Shown here: positions 34,794 through 43,552 of the stretch, piece after piece | Layout: each line of letters opens with the position of its first letter | Numbering within the stretch: position 1 is the stretch's first letter | NCBI RefSeq assembly: GCF_014645895.1 | Contig: NZ_BMMP01000001.1 | Coordinates: forward strand, 1 to 64,000 | Length of the DNA: 64,000 bases | Origin: Streptomyces daqingensis | GTDB taxonomy: Bacteria; Actinomycetota; Actinomycetes; Streptomycetales; Streptomycetaceae | Reading direction: 5' to 3' | Translations under genes and position numbers: made by a program | The notes under the pieces: generated by a model | Database searches by the model: none | Seen by the model: only the letters and a program-made list of their open reading frames with translations | What the model was told of the DNA's origin: nothing

Positions 34794-35790
34794 GATGACA
34801 CCGCTGCGGCGTATGCGGGCCGAGATCCCGCGCCCCGGCGCGGATCGGCTGGCCACGGGCCGGGAGCGGCTCCAGGCCGCGATCGACGACGAAGCCGCCG
34901 CAGCCGGCACGGAGCTGCGACGACCGATCATCACAGGGGGATTCATGAACGGCACGAAGGAGAGCTCGCGCGATCCCGTACGCAGACGGCGAGTGCTGAG
35001 CGTCGCGGTGGCCGCCGCGGCGGCCGTCGCCGTCGCCGCCACCGCGGTCGTCACCGACAACATCGGCGAGAAGCCGGACGGTTCGGCGGACGTGGCGCGT
35101 CCGAAGAGCACGCACGCGGAGGGGGTGCTCCTCAGGGCGGCGGAAGAGGCACGCAGGGGCCCGCAGCCCGAAATCCCTCGGGACGACCAGTTCGTCTACA
35201 CCAAGGACGTCACCGAGGAGACCGACCGCAAGACCGGCAAGAGCAAGACCCACACGGACGAGAGCTGGAACTCGGTCGACGGCTCGAAGCACTCGTGGAA
35301 CGTCCATCTCGGGGAGGGAAATTGGACCAACCCGAACGAGGACGGCGTCCGGCCGCCGATGTACGACTGGAGCGAGCTGAAGAAACTCCCCACGGACCCG
35401 GTGAAGCTCGTTCTCAAACTGTGCAGCCCGGTCGATCCGCCGCTGAAGCCGAAGTCACTGAATGGAGTGAGCAAGGAGGAGTGGAGGGACCTCCACATGC
35501 AGCTGGAGGGGATCGTGCTGCGGGCGCCGGTGATACCCAAGGAGCTGCGGGCCACTGCCTTCGAAGCGCTCGCCATGGTCCCCGGGATCAAGGCCAAGCC
35601 GATGAAGGACGCCGAGGGCCGCCCCGCGGTCGGGGTCTGGGCCGAGAACGCGCTTTTCGAGGACAGTCTGCTCGTCCTCGGCAAGGACAGCCACAAGGTC
35701 GTCGGGCACACGGGCGTCCGTGGTCAGTACGACCAGTTCTCGCACACGGAGGAGTACGCGATCGTCGACAAGCTCAAGCAGAGGCCGTGA
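34786..35790 (+). CDS. CU044_5270-type membrane protein (likely sigma partner)
   Basis: A 334-residue protein with a cytoplasmic N-terminal part of about 65 residues (MTPLRRMRAEIPRPGADRLA), a single transmembrane helix at about 68-88 and an external domain. Key external sequences are IPRDDQFVYTKDVTEETDRK, an aromatic stretch around SWNSVDGSKHSWN, and the C-terminal DQFSHTEEYAIVDKLKQRP. GTG 34786 follows GAGGAG and overlaps the sigma gene, so the protein probably binds the sigma factor inside and senses something outside. The family name is that used for similar actinobacterial proteins; no enzymatic role is known. Confidence 0.8.
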   Translation: MDEMTPLRRMRAEIPRPGADRLATGRERLQAAIDDEAAAAGTELRRPIITGGFMNGTKESSRDPVRRRRVLSVAVAAAAAVAVAATAVVTDNIGEKPDGSADVARPKSTHAEGVLLRAAEEARRGPQPEIPRDDQFVYTKDVTEETDRKTGKSKTHTDESWNSVDGSKHSWNVHLGEGNWTNPNEDGVRPPMYDWSELKKLPTDPVKLVLKLCSPVDPPLKPKSLNGVSKEEWRDLHMQLEGIVLRAPVIPKELRATAFEALAMVPGIKAKPMKDAEGRPAVGVWAENALFEDSLLVLGKDSHKVVGHTGVRGQYDQFSHTEEYAIVDKLKQRP

Positions 35791-35897
35791 GGCCGGCAGA
35801 ACCGGTCGGCGGGCACTCACGGCGCACGGGGGCCGTGGGTGCCGCCAACGACTCGGTGAGCCGGGCCGATTCGAATCGATCAGTGACGGAGGGAATC

Positions 35898-36827
35898 ATG
35901 CGTGACATCAGGATCTCAGGCGGCAGCGGGCACGACTCCGGGGGTTTCCGTCACCGCAGGAAGCTGCTGACCGTCGTGCTGGCCGCTACGGCGGCGGTCG
36001 CCGTCACCGCCACCGTCGCTGTCGCCGTCGACTACGGCGACGGGAACGGCAGTTCGGCGTCGGCGGCCTCGGGCGCCTCCGACGCGCAGGGTCGCGGCGA
36101 GGGCAAGCGGGAGGTCGACGCGGCGAAGGTCCTCCGCGCCGCCGCGGACCGCCTCCGGGAGGAGGAGAAGGACGCGAAGACCGACGTTCCCCGCGACGAC
36201 CAGTTCATCTACACCGAGAACATCGTCAAGGAGACCGACCGCAAGACCGGAAAGACCGATGTCAGACCGGCCGAGAACTGGGATTCAGTGGACCGCCGCA
36301 AGCGCGGGTGGGTGAACGAGATAGGCGGCAAGGGCTGGTCGGTCCCGCCGCTGGGAAGGCAGGAGTCCACGTGGCCGCCTCCCGGCTGGGAGGCGCGGGA
36401 GAAACTCCCCAAGGACCCGGAGGAGTTGATCCTCTACTTGGCGAAGGGCCACACCGGGGGAAAGAAGCCGAAGTCCCTCGACGAGATCGACGAATTCGAG
36501 TGGATGCAACTCCAGTTCTCGCTGAAGGGCCTGGCCACGAGCCCGGTGGAGCCCAAGGGGCTGCGGCCCGCCGCATTCGACGCCCTCGCGAAGGTTCCCG
36601 GAATGAGGGCCACGGCAGGCGTGAAGGACGGCGAGGGAAATCCGTCTGTGGGGGTCTGGTTCGACTACAAATTCAACAAGGACCAGAAGCTCGTCCTCGA
36701 CGAGGACAGCCACGAATACCTCGGAGACAGGGCGATTCGCACCACGCTGAACAAGAAGAAGAGCTACGACCAGTTCATCCACATCGACGACTTCGGCGTC
36801 GTCGACGAGGTCAAGCAGCGGCCCTGA
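35898..36827 (+). CDS. Second CU044_5270-type membrane protein (tandem paralogue)
   Basis: A 309-residue paralogue of the preceding protein: a shorter N-terminus, transmembrane helix at about 22-44, then the same landmarks, VPRDDQFIYTENIVKETDRK, ENWDSVDRRKRGW and a C-terminal DQFIHIDDFGVVDEVKQRP. It lacks the roughly 55-residue cytoplasmic region of the first copy, so it probably cannot hold the sigma factor in the same way. ATG 35898 has GGAGGG upstream. It lies 107 bases after the first copy in the same orientation; a strong hairpin terminator follows at 36858. Confidence 0.8.
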   Translation: MRDIRISGGSGHDSGGFRHRRKLLTVVLAATAAVAVTATVAVAVDYGDGNGSSASAASGASDAQGRGEGKREVDAAKVLRAAADRLREEEKDAKTDVPRDDQFIYTENIVKETDRKTGKTDVRPAENWDSVDRRKRGWVNEIGGKGWSVPPLGRQESTWPPPGWEAREKLPKDPEELILYLAKGHTGGKKPKSLDEIDEFEWMQLQFSLKGLATSPVEPKGLRPAAFDALAKVPGMRATAGVKDGEGNPSVGVWFDYKFNKDQKLVLDEDSHEYLGDRAIRTTLNKKKSYDQFIHIDDFGVVDEVKQRP

Positions 36828-37133
36828 CCTCCACTGCCGACCGGCACACATGAGGCAGGCGGCGCCACCGGAGCCCCCGGTGGCGCCGCCGTGTTCCGCC
36901 CCGGACCTACCGCCGGCAGCAGGTCCGAGGCGGCCTGCACCGTCAGACGCCGCCGGGGCGTGCCGCGGTCGGGGCCGGGACGCCCTTCCGCGCGACGGCC
37001 AATCGACCGGCGCCGCCGACCGCGGGGGATGGTGACGCTGGACAGCTCTGCGACGTCCAGCTCCGCGGCGTCCTCATCTGCGACGTCCTCGACGATGACG
37101 CCGAAGGACGCCGACACCCTGTGAACCGCGCCC
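36828..37133. other. Intergenic stretch between convergent genes
   Basis: Apart from the hairpin at 36858-36890 no feature is seen. Several open frames occur but are Pro/Arg-rich shadows without family resemblance. Confidence 0.5.
36858..36890 (+). terminator. Strong hairpin terminator after the tandem membrane protein genes
   Basis: Two perfect 14-base arms, GGCGGCGCCACCGG (36858-36871) and its complement (36877-36890), enclose a five-base loop 30 bases after the stop codon of the second CU044_5270-type gene. No T-run follows, as is common for Streptomyces terminators. Confidence 0.75.
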
Positions 37134-38183
37134 TCAGGGATTCATGATGATCTTTCCCACGTGCCCCCTGCGGGCGAGCTCCTCCTGCGCCTGCGCCGCC
37201 TGCTCCAGCGGGAAGGCCGCGGCGACGACGGGGTGGATCTCGGCCCTGCGGGCCAGGTCCATGAGCATGTCGAAGTGAGTGGGCGTGTGCATCGCGGAGC
37301 CGATCACCTGCCCGTTGTGCAGGTAGAGGCGGCGCACATCGAACGTCACCTCGTACCCGCCGAGTGCCCCGGCGATGACCCATCGGCCGCCTTCCCGCAG
37401 CAGCGGCAGCCCCTCGCCCACCAGGTCGCCGGCGACGACGTCGAGGGCGACATCGACGCCCTCAGGGGCGGCGTCGTGAATCTGCGCGGCGATGTCCCGT
37501 GCGCGGTCGAGGACTTCGTGTGCACCTGCCTCGCGCACCGAACCGATCTTCGATCCGCTGCTGATGGCGAGCACCTTCGCGCCGCGCGCGCGGGCGATCT
37601 GCACGAGGGCGATGCCGACGCCGCCGGACGCTCCCGAGACCAGTACGGTCTCCCCTTCCGCCAGCCGGCCGCGCTCGATCATGCCGAGCGCCGTGCCGTA
37701 GGCGGTCGGCAGCGTCGCGAGCTGGTCGTCCGTGAGCGGGGAGTCCGTCACGTCGTGCACGCGCTCGGCCGGTGCGGACACGTACTCGGCGTAGCCGCCG
37801 TCGCGTTCGCTCCCCATGAGGCCCACCGGGTTCGCATGCGGGCCCTGGCCGTCGTAGATCGCCGGGTCGACCACCACCCGACGACCCACGAGGCCCCCGT
37901 CCGTGCCGGCGCCGACGGCCACGACCTGGCCGGCCACGTCGGCGCCCTGGATCCGCGGGAATTCGATGGGGCCTCGCCATCCCGACAGTGCGGTCGGGTC
38001 TCCCGGGCGGCCGTACGCGCCCTCGCGGGTCCACAGGTCGGTGTTGTTCAGCGCGACCGCGCTGACTCGAACGAGCACTTCACCGGTCTGCGGCGCGGGC
38101 ACTGCCACCTCCGCAGGCTCGAGAACCTCCGGCCCGCCGTGCTCTGCGATCCGCACCGCTCGCATGGTCTCGGGTACGCGCAT
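37134..38183 (-). CDS. Zinc-binding-type quinone oxidoreductase (MDR family)
   Basis: A 349-residue medium-chain dehydrogenase/reductase: a GroES-like catalytic domain (NTDLWTREGAYG, GADVAGQVVAVGAG) and a Rossmann domain with VLVSGASGGVGIALVQIARA (about 165) for NADPH. The cysteines and histidines of catalytic zinc are absent, so it is a quinone-oxidoreductase-like, zinc-free member that reduces quinones or enones. ATG 38183 has GAGGAGG eight bases upstream. It is divergent from a TetR gene 70 bases away, whose repeats lie in the shared promoter. Confidence 0.9.
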   Translation of the reverse strand: MRVPETMRAVRIAEHGGPEVLEPAEVAVPAPQTGEVLVRVSAVALNNTDLWTREGAYGRPGDPTALSGWRGPIEFPRIQGADVAGQVVAVGAGTDGGLVGRRVVVDPAIYDGQGPHANPVGLMGSERDGGYAEYVSAPAERVHDVTDSPLTDDQLATLPTAYGTALGMIERGRLAEGETVLVSGASGGVGIALVQIARARGAKVLAISSGSKIGSVREAGAHEVLDRARDIAAQIHDAAPEGVDVALDVVAGDLVGEGLPLLREGGRWVIAGALGGYEVTFDVRRLYLHNGQVIGSAMHTPTHFDMLMDLARRAEIHPVVAAAFPLEQAAQAQEELARRGHVGKIIMNP

Positions 38184-38201
38184 CGTCTGAACCTCCTCGT
38201 A

Positions 38202-38243
38202 GGTATACTGGTCTGTGAATCTGACGGTACACCGATCTGTGAA
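38202..38243. promoter_or_regulatory. Two direct repeats in the TetR/oxidoreductase promoter
   Basis: GGTATACTGGTCTGTGAA (38202-38219) and GGTACACCGATCTGTGAA (38226-38243) agree at 15 of 18 positions and repeat with a period of 24 bases in the 70-base divergent intergenic region. They are the probable binding sites of the TetR protein, placed to block both promoters. Confidence 0.7.
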
Positions 38244-38253
38244 GGGTGTCCGA

Positions 38254-38829
38254 ATGCAGGATGAGCCGCCCATGACACCGGCCGGCCGTCGCATCGTGAC
38301 GGCTGCTGAGGAGCTTTTCTACGACCGCGGGATCACGTCGGTCGGTGTGGACCTGATCGCCGAGTACTCAGGGGTGACCAAGCGGACCCTCTACAACCAG
38401 TTCGGTTCGAAAGACCACCTCGTGGCGGTCTACCTCGCGGAGCGCGACAAGCGCTGGCGGTCGCGGGTCCGCGAGACCGTCGACGGCTGCGACGACCCCG
38501 CCGAAGCCGTCACCGCCCCCTTCGAAACGCTGCGGACCTGGAGCGAGGCCAATACCCGCGGATGCGCGTTCATCAACGCACTCGCCGAACTTCCGGACCC
38601 CTCACACCCCGCGCACCGCATCGCCGCGGACCAGAAGCACTGGCTGCTGACCCTGTTCAAGGAGCTCGCCACGGCTGCGGGATGCGCGGACGCCGACACC
38701 CTCGCCACCCGGCTCCTCGTACTGCACGAGGGTGCCCTCGCCACGCAGCCGCTCCCACTCGACACACTGCCGGTGAGCACCGACCTGGCACGCGCCCTGG
38801 TCCGAGCGAGCACAGCGCCCGGGCGGTAG
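38254..38829 (+). CDS. TetR-family regulator of the quinone oxidoreductase
   Basis: A 191-residue TetR protein: HTH at about 8-55 (RRIVTAAEELFYDRGITSVG, YSGVTKRTLYNQFGSKDHLV), then an all-helical ligand domain with TRGCAFINALAELPDP, seen in regulators that respond to electrophiles or quinones. ATG 38254 has AAGGG at a suitable distance; a longer GTG start at 38215 would extend over the repeat sites and is less likely. It likely represses the divergent oxidoreductase gene. Confidence 0.9.
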   Translation: MQDEPPMTPAGRRIVTAAEELFYDRGITSVGVDLIAEYSGVTKRTLYNQFGSKDHLVAVYLAERDKRWRSRVRETVDGCDDPAEAVTAPFETLRTWSEANTRGCAFINALAELPDPSHPAHRIAADQKHWLLTLFKELATAAGCADADTLATRLLVLHEGALATQPLPLDTLPVSTDLARALVRASTAPGR

Positions 38830-39133
38830 GCCGAAGTCGCGTTCTGGCGCCTACCAATCCAGAACCCTTCGGCTTTCGAGACGAAAGGCATAGAGGCACC
38901 CCCAGGCCGCGCTCCTGCACCACACCGGGAACTGCTGACGCGGCCGGGGAGCGGCTCGGATCGGAGACTCGCAGTGCTGGCGGCGGTGGTACCTGCTGGC
39001 GATCTGTGCCCCGTCGACTGCTCTGTGCGCCGCGCGGTCCTTGAGTCTCCCACCACCCGGTACGGCAGCAGCCGTTGGCCGAACGGCCCGTAACATGAGG
39101 GGCCGACAGCCACGCGGGAGTGCCTCTTTCACC
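38830..39133. other. Intergenic stretch with a weak hairpin
   Basis: No gene is recognised. The 5' end holds the hairpin at 38831-38872. The final 100 bases precede the MarR gene and should contain its promoter, which I cannot place precisely. Confidence 0.45.
38831..38872 (+). terminator. Hairpin terminator after the TetR gene
   Basis: CCGAAG/CTTCGG (38831-38836 with 38867-38872) and GTTCTGG/CCAGAAC (38841-38847 with 38859-38865) form a two-part stem directly after the TetR stop codon, with small internal loops. Confidence 0.5.
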
Positions 39134-39595
39134 ATGTCCTCCTCACGCCCCGGAAACCAGCTGCCGTTCCTCCTTCTGGCCACGTTCCGCAGCCTCATAG
39201 ACGAGTTGCACGTACGCCTCGCCGAGCGGGGGCATCCGGACCTCCGGCCCTCGCACGGTTTTGCCATTCAGATGGTGAGCAGGGGCGGCAGCGTGTCGGA
39301 CCTGGGCAGACGTCTCGGCGTGTCCAAGCAGGCCGCCAGCAAGACCGTCGCCGGACTGGAGGGGCTGGGCTATGCCCGTCGGGTCGCGAGCGTCACCGAC
39401 CAGCGCCAGGTCGAAGTGCAGTTGACCCCGCGCGGCGTCGAGGCGCTGACCCTCTCGGGAGAGATCCTCAACGAGCTTCGTGAGGAGTGCGCCGCTGTCG
39501 TGGGTGAGCGGGAGATGGCCACGGTGGAGGACGCGTTGGCACGACTGGGCCCCCACGACGCGACGGAGCAGTTCCTCGGCTGGCTCGGTACCTGA
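39134..39595 (+). CDS. MarR-family transcriptional regulator
   Basis: A 153-residue winged-helix regulator: LPFLLLATFRSLIDELHVRL opens the dimerisation helix, GGSVSDLGRRLGVSKQAASK is the HTH (about 55-75), and VTDQRQVEVQLTPRG is the wing. It is convergent with the AhpD-like gene. ATG 39134 is preferred; an earlier ATG at 39095 is possible, and neither has a strong ribosome site. A GTCAAC-TTG-GTTGAC palindrome of the MarR type lies 1.1 kb downstream at 40741. Confidence 0.85.
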   Translation: MSSSRPGNQLPFLLLATFRSLIDELHVRLAERGHPDLRPSHGFAIQMVSRGGSVSDLGRRLGVSKQAASKTVAGLEGLGYARRVASVTDQRQVEVQLTPRGVEALTLSGEILNELREECAAVVGEREMATVEDALARLGPHDATEQFLGWLGT

Positions 39596-39728
39596 AGCTG
39601 GCGCGCGGCCCCTTCTCGAGGCAAGCGGATGCCTGACGGCAGCGAGCAGTAACGTCCGCGCGTGCCGCATCGCGTCCACGCGCGACCGAGCGACCTGCAG
39701 CGGCAAGTAGGGAGACCGATGTGGGGAG

Positions 39729-40286
39729 TCAGTGGCCGGGGTGCCACTCGAACGCCTCGAAGGGCTCGTCCAGCGGCGCCTCGGTCATACGGTTCGCGTA
39801 CGTCGAGATGGTGTACACGCCCAGGCCCAGCACGACCTCGAGAGCGTTGCGCCGCGTGAAGCCGGCCTTCAGGAAGGTCTCCATCTCCTCCGGCTCGACG
39901 TGCCCGTGCCCCTTCACGACCGCGGTGGTGAACAGCCGCATCGCCTCGAGTCTGGCGTCCTGAAGCGGCTTGCCTGTACGCAGTGCCTCGATCACGGCAT
40001 CGTCGGTGCCGGAGCGAGCCAGCATGGACGAGTGCATGGCCACGCAGTAGTGGCACTCCACCCTGGCGGCCAGGGTGAGGATCAGCACCTCTCGTTCGAG
40101 CTGGCTCAGTGTGGTCTTGTTGAACACGCCGTTGCCGGTGATGAACGTTTCGAGCAGCTCGGGCGACTCCGCCATGAAGGAGACAGGCGCAGGCAGGAAG
40201 CCGAAGCCCTTACTGGTCCGCTCGAGGATGGGCCGGGAGGCTTCGGGAGCCGACTCGGCATCGTGACGTGTGAACTGGGGCGCCAT
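39729..40286 (-). CDS. AhpD-like carboxymuconolactone decarboxylase family protein
   Basis: A 185-residue peroxidase-fold protein. ECHYCVAMHSSML (about 85-97) supplies the C-x2-C-x3-H redox/relay centre of AhpD-like enzymes, followed by the family helix FTRRNALEVVLGLGVYTIST. It probably removes peroxides with a thiol reductant, or belongs to a CMD-like enzyme of unknown substrate. ATG 40286 has GAGAGGA upstream. It is convergent with the MarR gene; such regulator/AhpD pairs often respond to organic peroxides, which is inference here. Confidence 0.88.
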   Translation of the reverse strand: MAPQFTRHDAESAPEASRPILERTSKGFGFLPAPVSFMAESPELLETFITGNGVFNKTTLSQLEREVLILTLAARVECHYCVAMHSSMLARSGTDDAVIEALRTGKPLQDARLEAMRLFTTAVVKGHGHVEPEEMETFLKAGFTRRNALEVVLGLGVYTISTYANRMTEAPLDEPFEAFEWHPGH

Positions 40287-41026
40287 CGGTTTCCTCTCGA
40301 TTGTGGGACGGGCGCGGAAGCTCGCCGCTGGGGACGGAGCAGATCCGTGGGCGGGGGTCGTGGCAGCCGGGGCAGTTCCTCGGTGGGTCTTCCTGGAGCA
40401 GGTGGCTGGGTGGCCGGCACCGAGCCGAACAGGCCGCTCGGCCACAGCTGTTCGGCGAGGAGCGCGGAGGGATCGTCGGCCGTCGTCAGGCCGTCGCTCC
40501 GGCGACCCCGCTGTGCCGCCTCACCGGCGTGCGCGGCGTCTCCCACTCCGCTCTCCCGCGCCAACGCCCGACAGCGAGGCCGGAGTTGACGCGCTGAAAC
40601 CGTCCCAGGCCGACATGGGTCGCGGCCCATGGCGACCACTTCGGCGTCGACCCCGCTGACCTTGGGGCCGTCCCGCGACAGTGCGTCAAGCAGTTCGTTG
40701 AGGTCTGCGCAGGTCGACGACTGACACCCCCTCCCCGTTAGTCAACTTGGTTGACGGTATCACGGTGAGTGTTGCGCAACCCCGGCCTCTCTCGGGGCAG
40801 TTGGCGGCTGCCAGAGGGCAACTGCGGGGCGTGACAGCTGCGTAAGCCGGGCGTCGGGCGCGGTGACCGCAATCCAGCGCCGCTGCCGGCGACTTCGCGC
40901 GCGTCGATGCGCTCTGCCGAAAAGGCAGTACAGGTGCTCATCGGTGACGCTTGAAAGAGCTGATCGAGGCGGCCCCGGAGCGCCTCTGCCGGGCGTCGCC
41001 GTCCAGAGTCGGCCCGGGCGAAATGC
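40287..41026. other. About 740 bases without a confident gene
   Basis: No intact gene is recognised. On the minus strand, from about 40720 down to 40620, a frame reads LNELLDALSRDGP and VSGVDAEVVAMG, which looks like genuine protein but decays into Arg/Pro-rich sequence, so this may be a gene remnant. The MarR-like palindrome at 40741-40755 lies at its upstream end. Confidence 0.4.
40741..40755. promoter_or_regulatory. MarR-like palindrome GTCAAC-TTG-GTTGAC
   Basis: A perfect 6-base inverted repeat with a three-base spacer, the geometry of many MarR-family operators. It lies upstream of a possibly lost minus-strand gene and 455 bases before the AhpD-like gene. The nearby MarR protein is a candidate binder. 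Confidence 0.5.
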
Positions 41027-41779
41027 TCAAGGACGTGTTGCCTGCACGAAGGTGACCCGGCCGAACCTGAGATGGGCGTGCGCGACTTCCCGGGCGTCGC
41101 CGAACCCGGCCCCGGCCAGCAGTGCGACGAGGTCGTCGCCGTGATCGCGGGCCACGACCGGGCTTCGCGCCACCCGAGAACGCCCGAGGCGGGGCAGGTG
41201 ACGGAAGGAGCGGATCACCCCGTGCTCCTTGCTCTGGCCGCGCTCGGACGAGCCGCCGTGCTCGCCGTGCGAGGCGGGGCCGGCGAGGTCGGCGATGGTG
41301 ACCGTTCCTCCCGGCCGGAGGACGCGAAGCGCCTCGCGCGCGAACCCTGTCCGTCCCTCGTCGTCGACGTGGTGCAGGGCCAACGACGAGATCACGTGAT
41401 CGAGCGACGCGTCCTCGGAGGGAAGCCGGTCGGCGTATCCCTGGACGAGGGTGAGAGGCAGACCGTGGCGGCGCGCCTTGCGCACAGCCCTGCGCAGCGC
41501 TTGTCCGTCGGGGTCGAGACCAGTCACCAGAGCGCCCGGCTGAGCCGCGAGCACGGTCAGCGACAGATTGGCCGTGCCGCACCCGACGTCGACCACCGCC
41601 TGGCCGGCTCCGACGTCCGCGAGCTCGGCCACCCTCTCGTGCAGGGCACGGACCCGGGCCACCCGCGAGAAGACGTCGTAGAGCGGGAGCAGCCAGGTCT
41701 TTCCCATGCCGGGCAGAAACGGGCGGTCCCGCTCCTCGGGGGTGCGCTGATCGAAGATCCGTACGCCGTTCGTCGTCAT
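41027..41779 (-). CDS. Class I SAM-dependent methyltransferase
   Basis: A 250-residue methyltransferase with the SAM-binding VVDVGCGTANLSLTVLAA (about 60-77), then GLDPDG, VISSLALHHV and LRVLRPGGTVTIADLAG, all standard Rossmann methylase motifs. The acceptor is unknown; sequences of this kind are often named ubiquinone/menaquinone-like or small-molecule methylases. ATG 41779 has GGAGGG close upstream. It is divergent from an AraC regulator with a nested palindrome between them. Confidence 0.88.
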   Translation of the reverse strand: MTTNGVRIFDQRTPEERDRPFLPGMGKTWLLPLYDVFSRVARVRALHERVAELADVGAGQAVVDVGCGTANLSLTVLAAQPGALVTGLDPDGQALRRAVRKARRHGLPLTLVQGYADRLPSEDASLDHVISSLALHHVDDEGRTGFAREALRVLRPGGTVTIADLAGPASHGEHGGSSERGQSKEHGVIRSFRHLPRLGRSRVARSPVVARDHGDDLVALLAGAGFGDAREVAHAHLRFGRVTFVQATRP

Positions 41780-41864
41780 GGGCCCTCCTGTGGCCTGGGT
41801 GGCGGGTCTGCGGGTCACCTCGGGGGTCCCCGGGCAAACCCGGTGCCGGTACTCCCAGTCTTGG

Positions 41865-41891
41865 ACATCCTGTGGTCAACCAGCAGGATGT
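41865..41891. promoter_or_regulatory. Nested palindrome in the methyltransferase/AraC promoter
   Basis: Outer arms ACATCCTG (41865-41872) and CAGGATGT (41884-41891) enclose an inner TGGT-CA-ACCA palindrome with one unpaired base. The site ends 12 bases before the AraC start codon and about 85 bases before the methyltransferase, so one bound protein could influence both genes. Confidence 0.65.
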
Positions 41892-41903
41892 ACGTTGGCT
41901 CGT

Positions 41904-42833
41904 ATGGCACATTCTTCGGTCACGGAGGCACCAGGAGCTGCCTCGGCGCTGCGGAGGGTGCGATCGGACGGAACGCCGGTCTACCGCTACCGGCAGCGGC
42001 CCGGCGCGCCGCCTGTCTCGGTGGCCCGCTTCGATGCCGCGGCCGCACACGCCGACCTGCCGCCCGACCACCGGCACGTCCACGACTTCCTCGTCCTGCT
42101 CCATGTCGAGGAAGGCACGGGCTTCTTCACCCTCGACGGAGCCGAACGGCGGCTGCACGCGGGCGAGGTCCACGCCGTGGCGCCCGGGCAGGTCATCGGT
42201 GTGTCTGCGTCGCAGCTCGCCGACTGCCGGGCCTGGTCGGTCGCGTTCACGCCGGACGCCGTCCCCGCGCTGGCATCGGTCTCCCCGCTGACCTGGGCAC
42301 ACCACCCGCTGCTCGCCCTGTTCACGCCCGGCGCGGGCTGCGGGCGGGTTGACGGGCCCGACCGGGAGAGTTGGTCGACCTGGATGGCGGACCTGGCCGA
42401 CGAAGTCGCCGACCCGGACCGTCTCGGTGCCCACGAGGCCGTCGCCGCACTCCTCACCCGGATCCTGGTAGCCGCCGCGCGACTGGCACCGTCCGCGCCA
42501 GGCACGCCGGGCCCCCTTCTCGAGCGGGTCTTCGCCGAGATCGAGAAACGATTCCGCGAACCCGTCACCGCCACGGACATCGCCCGCGCACTCGGCTACA
42601 CCCCGGGCCACCTCACGACCGTCCTACGCCGCCGCACCGGCCGCCCACTGCTGGAATGGATCACCGAACGCCGCATGACCGAGGTCCGGCGCATGCTGCG
42701 GGAGACCGAGCTGCCGCTGGACGCCGTTGCCGCCCGAACCGGCCTCCGCGACGCCACCTACCTCGTCCGCCGCTTCCGGGCCCGCTACGGCATCACCCCG
42801 CAACGATGGCGCCGCACCCTGACCGCCCCCTGA
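41904..42833 (+). CDS. AraC-family transcriptional regulator
   Basis: A 309-residue regulator: cupin-like effector domain at about 30-130 (HRHVHDFLVLLHVEEGTGFF, GEVHAVAPGQVIGV) and double HTH at about 210-305 (VTATDIARALGYTPGHLTTV, LPLDAVAARTGLRDATYLVR, FRARYGITPQRWRR). ATG 41904 fits the domain start. It presumably activates the divergent methyltransferase gene in response to a small ligand held by the cupin domain. Confidence 0.9.
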   Translation: MAHSSVTEAPGAASALRRVRSDGTPVYRYRQRPGAPPVSVARFDAAAAHADLPPDHRHVHDFLVLLHVEEGTGFFTLDGAERRLHAGEVHAVAPGQVIGVSASQLADCRAWSVAFTPDAVPALASVSPLTWAHHPLLALFTPGAGCGRVDGPDRESWSTWMADLADEVADPDRLGAHEAVAALLTRILVAAARLAPSAPGTPGPLLERVFAEIEKRFREPVTATDIARALGYTPGHLTTVLRRRTGRPLLEWITERRMTEVRRMLRETELPLDAVAARTGLRDATYLVRRFRARYGITPQRWRRTLTAP

Positions 42834-43295
42834 CGACGGCCGACGGAACTACTCCGGGCTCTCGCTGAACCGCCGGCGAGCAGCGTCGATCAGGCTCACA
42901 GCACGGAGCCGCCGCCCGATACGACAAGCCAACAGGCCACGCCGGACGGACAGTTACCCCTCACGACCTGATCGTGCAAGCCCGAGCCCATCCTGCTGCG
43001 GGTAGCCGGGTGCGGCAAGCGCCCAGGCCTGTCACTTGCCCCGCTCGGCGACGTGGAGGTCAGCTGCCCTTGTCAGAAACTGCCGGGACGCTTTCTGAAT
43101 CAGCCATGATCACAGGCGCCGGAACCTTGCAGCCGCTGGACAGCGACCCGCCGCCGGTCGCGAGACAGCCGATCCGCAATGCCTGAAGGCGGGTTCGGAC
43201 GGGCTGGGGGATCTGCTGGGCGAAACTGGGAGAAACAAGCCCGCAGCATGAAGAAGAGGCACCCCGTAGGATGCCTCTCACCTGCTAATTCTCTG
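42834..43295. other. Gene-free stretch downstream of tRNA-Pro
   Basis: About 460 bases with no coding frame of family quality. It contains the tRNA terminator at 43255-43278. No attachment-site duplication of the tRNA 3' end was noticed here. Confidence 0.5.
43255..43278 (-). terminator. Terminator of tRNA-Pro
   Basis: AGAGGCA (43255-43261) and TGCCTCT (43272-43278) pair around a ten-base loop 17 bases beyond the tRNA 3' end, and the minus strand continues with the pyrimidine-rich TCTTCTTC. Confidence 0.7.
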
Positions 43296-43369
<74 letters not shown>

Positions 43370-43552
43370 GTGCTCGTCGGTCCGGGGCTTTGCCCCTCGC
43401 CGCTCGCGCACAAAGAACAATACATGACGTCCGAGGGTGCTCGCGCACCCCTTCCGTGGCCGGTGGGGGCGCCCGGGGGCGGGTTTGGTGATCGGGGCGG
43501 CGGGAACTGCGGGCAGGGTCCGCGTAGGTCCCCGAGGTCTGGAGTACCGACC

